From Geothrix sp. (GTDB taxonomy: Bacteria > Acidobacteriota > Holophagae > Holophagales > Holophagaceae): DNA of 7,065 nt. Under the pieces are notes generated by a model. It searched no databases and was not told where the DNA came from. It worked only from the letters and a program-made list of their open reading frames with translations. The stretch is taken from NCBI GenBank assembly GCA_023701165.1, contig JAMPXL010000045.1, positions 1 through 7,065 on the forward strand, written 5' to 3'. The position numbers and the translations under genes are program-made. Below are positions 4,830-7,065 of the stretch, one piece after another; the stretch's first letter is position 1; the number at the start of each line of letters is the position of its first letter.

Positions 4830-6170
4830 TCAGATGACTTTGCCCGGATTGAAGATCCCCTGCGGATCCAGGGCTTGCTTGATTGCCCGGAGCGTTTGGA
4901 TCTGGCCCGGGTCGGACAGGGCGAGGAAGGCGTCGCGCTTGGCGAGGCCGATGCCGTGCTCGCCGCTGAGGGTGCCGCCGAGGGACATGGACAGGCGGAA
5001 GAGGTCCATGAGCTGCCGCTCCAGCAGGGCGGGTTCCGTCTCGCCCGCGGCCAGCAGGTTCACGTGCAGGTTGCCGTCGCCCAGGTGGCCGTAGCTGACG
5101 CTGGGGATGCCCAGGCGCTCCAGGCCCGCGAAGAACTCGCCGAGGCGGCTGCGGGGCACCACGATGTCTTCGCTCACCTTCTTCGGGTGGCGCTCCTTCA
5201 GGAAGGCGCTGGTCATGCGCCGCACGGCCCAGATCCCCTGGCGCTGGCGCTCGTCCGAGGCGACTTCCAGGCCCTCGGCCACGGGCCCCAGCAGATCCAG
5301 CAGACCCTCCAGGAAGGGCTCGGATGTGCAGCCCCGCTCGTCGAACTCCAGGATGGCCATGGCCTCTCCGGGCAGGCGCCGGGCCTCCTCGGGGCCATGG
5401 GCGCGCAGCTCCGAAAGCACGGCGGGATCGAAGAACTCGAAGGCGCTGGGCAGGTAGCCCGCGCCGCAAAGCCGGCCCGGAAGATCCAGGAGGTCCTGCC
5501 ATCGCTTTACGGGCAGCAGCAGCGTGGTGTATTCCCGCGGCATGGGCGTGAGGCGCAGCGTGGCCCCCACGATGAACCCGAAGATGCCCTCGCTGCCGAT
5601 GAGCAGCTGGCCCAGGGCGGGGCCCGCGTTGGCCTTCACGCTGCTGATGCCGAAGGTGTGGATCTCGCCGTCTTCCAGCAGGGCCTCCACGGACAGTACC
5701 CAGTGCCGGGTCATGCCGTACTTGCAGGCGTTGGGTCCGCCGGCGTTGGTGGCGAGGGTGCCCCCCAGGGCGCAGCTCTCCCAGGAATTGGGATCCGGCG
5801 GGTAGAAGAACCCCTGGGCTGCTGCGGCGGCCTTCACGTCGCGCAGGAGGGCGCTGGCGGGGGCGCTGAGGCTGAGGTCCTGGGGCGACACGCGGAGCTC
5901 GCCGGGCCAGGCGGAAAAATCGACCACCACGGCGCGCTGGCCCGTGGGCAGGCACCCCCCGGCCTTGCCCGTGCCCGCGCCACGGGGCACCAGGGCGAAC
6001 CCCTCGGCCTTGGCCAGGCGCACCAGCTCCTTCAGGGCCGCGGGCCCCCGGGGCCGCACCACGGCCAGGGGAAGGACCCCTAGCACATGGGATTCATCGT
6101 GCCGGTACGGTTCCAGCGCGTCCGGATCCGTGAGGACCGTGGCATCGGGCAGGTTCCGGAAGGGGGCCAT
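4830..6170 (-). CDS. FAD-binding oxidoreductase, GlcD / D-lactate dehydrogenase type
   Basis: A 446-aa flavoprotein of the vanillyl-alcohol-oxidase/PCMH superfamily, which oxidises D-2-hydroxy acids such as glycolate, D-lactate or D-2-hydroxyglutarate. The FAD-binding N-terminal half shows PRGAGTGKAGG (62-72) and the PPDPNSWESCALGGTLATNAGG block (124-145, ending at the Asn-Ala-Gly-Gly turn), then LLIGSEGIFGFI. The C-terminal domain has HLGDGNLHVN (362-371) and SGEHGIG (402-408), which carry the family's metal/substrate histidines and glutamate, and ends in the usual DPQGIFNPGKV. There is no iron-sulfur domain and no GlcE/GlcF partner next to it, so the electron acceptor and exact substrate remain open. 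The ATG at 6170 starts the protein where the family does; an ORF extension to 6341 would overlap pyrH with an Arg-rich, unrelated N-terminus. GGAG lies only two bases before the ATG, so the ribosome site is tight. It follows pyrH by 68 bases on the same strand. Confidence 0.9.
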   Translation of the reverse strand: MAPFRNLPDATVLTDPDALEPYRHDESHVLGVLPLAVVRPRGPAALKELVRLAKAEGFALVPRGAGTGKAGGCLPTGQRAVVVDFSAWPGELRVSPQDLSLSAPASALLRDVKAAAAAQGFFYPPDPNSWESCALGGTLATNAGGPNACKYGMTRHWVLSVEALLEDGEIHTFGISSVKANAGPALGQLLIGSEGIFGFIVGATLRLTPMPREYTTLLLPVKRWQDLLDLPGRLCGAGYLPSAFEFFDPAVLSELRAHGPEEARRLPGEAMAILEFDERGCTSEPFLEGLLDLLGPVAEGLEVASDERQRQGIWAVRRMTSAFLKERHPKKVSEDIVVPRSRLGEFFAGLERLGIPSVSYGHLGDGNLHVNLLAAGETEPALLERQLMDLFRLSMSLGGTLSGEHGIGLAKRDAFLALSDPGQIQTLRAIKQALDPQGIFNPGKVI

Positions 6171-6188
6171 GGCTCCAGTGTGACGGAT

Positions 6189-6228
6189 GGCGGGCCGGCC
6201 GGGAAACCGGCATTCCCACGGGCCCGCC
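6189..6228 (-). terminator. GC-rich hairpin between pyrH and the oxidase gene
   Basis: GGCGGGCC (6189-6196) pairs with GGCCCGCC at 6221-6228, and an inner stem GGGAA (6201-6205) pairs with TTCCC (6213-6217). It fills most of the 68-base gap after the pyrH stop. On the minus strand no U-run follows, so it may attenuate or stabilise the mRNA end rather than terminate by itself. Confidence 0.4.
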
Positions 6229-6238
6229 CTTCCGGGGT

Positions 6239-6943
6239 TCAGCCCACCAGGGTGCCGACCACGTCGCCCTTCACGGCGGCGACGAGGTTGCCGGGCTTGT
6301 TCATGTCGAAGACGAGGATGGGGAGCTTGTTTTCCATGCACAGGGCGATGGCCGAGGCATCCATGACCTTGAGGCCCTTTTCCAGGACTTCCTGGTAGCT
6401 GACGCGGTCATATTTGGTGGCGCTCGGGTCCTTCTTGGGGTCGGCGGTGTAGATGCCGTCCACGTTGGTGGCTTTCATCACCACTTCGGCGCAGATCTCG
6501 TTGCCGCGCAGGGCCGCGGCGGTGTCGGTGCTGAAGTAGGGATTGCCCGTGCCTGCGCCGAAGATGACCACCCGGCCCTTCTCCAGGTGGCGGGTGGCCC
6601 GGCGGCGGATGTAGCTCTCCGCCACCTTGGGCATCTCCAGCCCCGACAGGGTGCGGGTGTCCACGCCCTTGTGCTCCAGGGCGTCCTGGAGGGCGAGCGC
6701 GTTGATCATGGTGGCCAGCATGCCCATGTGGTCCGCGGTGGTGCGGTCCATGCCCTTGGTGGCGCCCGCCACGCCGCGGAAGATGTTGCCTCCGCCGATG
6801 ACGAGGCCCACTTCCACGCCCATGTCGCGGATGGTCCGCACCTGGTCGGCGATCATGGAGACCACGGCGGGATCGATGCCGCCCTTCTGCTCGCCCATGA
6901 GGGCTTCGCCGGAGAGCTTGAGGAGGATGCGCTTGAACTTCAT
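6239..6943 (-). CDS. pyrH: UMP kinase (uridylate kinase)
   Basis: A 234-aa protein of the bacterial hexameric UMP kinase family (amino acid kinase fold), which phosphorylates UMP to UDP with ATP in the cytosol, a needed step of pyrimidine nucleotide synthesis. Length and motifs are standard: LLKLSGEAL (7-15) with the phosphate-binding lysine, GGGNIFRG (50-57), the [11 protein letters not shown] segment (71-81), [16 protein letters not shown] (131-146), and KATNVDGIY further on for the nucleotide site. The ATG at 6943 has GGGAG about six bases upstream. It lies downstream of tsf on the same strand, as in the common rpsB-tsf-pyrH-frr block, with a hairpin between the two genes. The expected frr does not follow; a GlcD-type oxidase does. 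In other bacteria the enzyme is activated by GTP and inhibited by UTP; nothing in this sequence contradicts that. Confidence 0.97.
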   Translation of the reverse strand: MKFKRILLKLSGEALMGEQKGGIDPAVVSMIADQVRTIRDMGVEVGLVIGGGNIFRGVAGATKGMDRTTADHMGMLATMINALALQDALEHKGVDTRTLSGLEMPKVAESYIRRRATRHLEKGRVVIFGAGTGNPYFSTDTAAALRGNEICAEVVMKATNVDGIYTADPKKDPSATKYDRVSYQEVLEKGLKVMDASAIALCMENKLPILVFDMNKPGNLVAAVKGDVVGTLVG

Positions 6944-6980
6944 ACCGACTCCCGAGGTTCCACTAGAATGCCGTTCCCAC

Positions 6981-7019
6981 CTACCAAAGAGGCGGCCAAA
7001 ATGGCCGCCTCTTTTGTAG
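6981..7019 (-). terminator. Strong hairpin between tsf and pyrH
   Basis: A perfect 12-bp stem joins 6986-6997 to 7003-7014 (AAAGAGGCGGCC / GGCCGCCTCTTT) around a 5-nt loop, and after one mismatch it continues for four more pairs (CTAC 6981-6984 with GTAG 7016-7019). A/T runs at both bases of the stem give it a bidirectional look; the T run is slightly longer on plus (TTTT) than on minus (TTT). It lies 13 bases after the tsf stop and would end or attenuate rpsB-tsf transcription before pyrH. Confidence 0.65.
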
Positions 7020-7031
7020 CAGTAAAAAAGC

Positions 7032-7065
7032 CTACTTGGCGGCGGCGACTTCCGCGGCGAAGTTC
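7032..7065 (-). CDS. tsf: Elongation factor Ts, C-terminal fragment
   Basis: Only the last ten complete codons and the stop TAG (7032-7034) are inside the window; they read [10 protein letters not shown]. This matches the usual end of EF-Ts (an F-A-x-E-V-A-A tail), and the position just upstream of pyrH is where tsf lies in many bacteria. EF-Ts recycles EF-Tu by exchanging GDP for GTP during translation. The rest of the gene lies past the right edge, so the call rests on a short tail plus gene order. Confidence 0.75.
   Translation of the reverse strand, partial: NFAAEVAAAK

Noticed and set aside
4723..5955. 410-codon frame on the minus strand overlapping the oxidase gene
   Set aside because: It is a shifted frame of the oxidase gene, rich in Arg/Pro/Gly, whereas the oxidase frame carries all the family motifs.
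6171..6341. N-terminal extension of the oxidase into the pyrH gene
   Set aside because: It would add 57 Arg-rich residues encoded in the shifted pyrH 3' end; the family N-terminus begins at the ATG at 6170.

Overview
The window is GC-rich bacterial chromosome carrying six complete protein genes, one gene fragment at the right edge, and one 460-base intergenic stretch with unusual structure. The right end is the conserved translation/nucleotide block: the last codons of tsf (elongation factor Ts), then pyrH (UMP kinase), both on the minus strand. High GC, the tsf-pyrH order, a Tat-exported Rossmann-fold enzyme and a free-living-type Tlc-like transporter would fit Acidobacteriota of the Holophaga/Geothrix kind. 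This is an inference from general style; a GC-rich deltaproteobacterial-type lineage is not excluded.

Layout from left to right. A small two-CBS-domain protein (+, 61-489) ends at a hairpin-plus-T-run terminator. Convergent to it is an unrecognised 192-aa protein (-, 521-1099) with clearly lower GC than its surroundings. Upstream of that on the same strand lies a Tat-signal extended SDR / NAD-dependent epimerase-like protein (-, 1167-2297). A 93-bp gap with an AT-rich core separates it from a divergent 12-TM ATP/ADP-antiporter-like (Tlc family) transporter (+, 2391-3674). Next come a glycerophosphodiester phosphodiesterase (-, 3710-4369), the long gap 4370-4829, a GlcD-type FAD-binding oxidase (-, 4830-6170), pyrH (-, 6239-6943) and the tsf end (-, 7032-7065).

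The most unusual region is 4450-4816. It has arrays of a 9-nt unit (CGCAGAGNN) in inverted orientation at 4457-4492 and 4748-4776. Between them are a 106-nt sequence that folds on paper into a closed four-way junction (4509-4614) and a second periodic module (ATCCGYG/ATCTGCG, 4663-4726). The long arm of the junction is 25 bp with only G.U wobbles when read as minus-strand RNA, and A.C mismatches when read from the plus strand. I regard this as a non-coding composite repeat element with a candidate structured RNA. The 93-codon open frame across it is probably a by-product of the repeat.

The genes do not form one pathway. tsf-pyrH is a housekeeping block. The oxidase, phosphodiesterase, epimerase-like protein and transporter are individual metabolic or transport functions, several with their own ribosome-binding sites. 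Regulatory calls rest on sequence inspection only.
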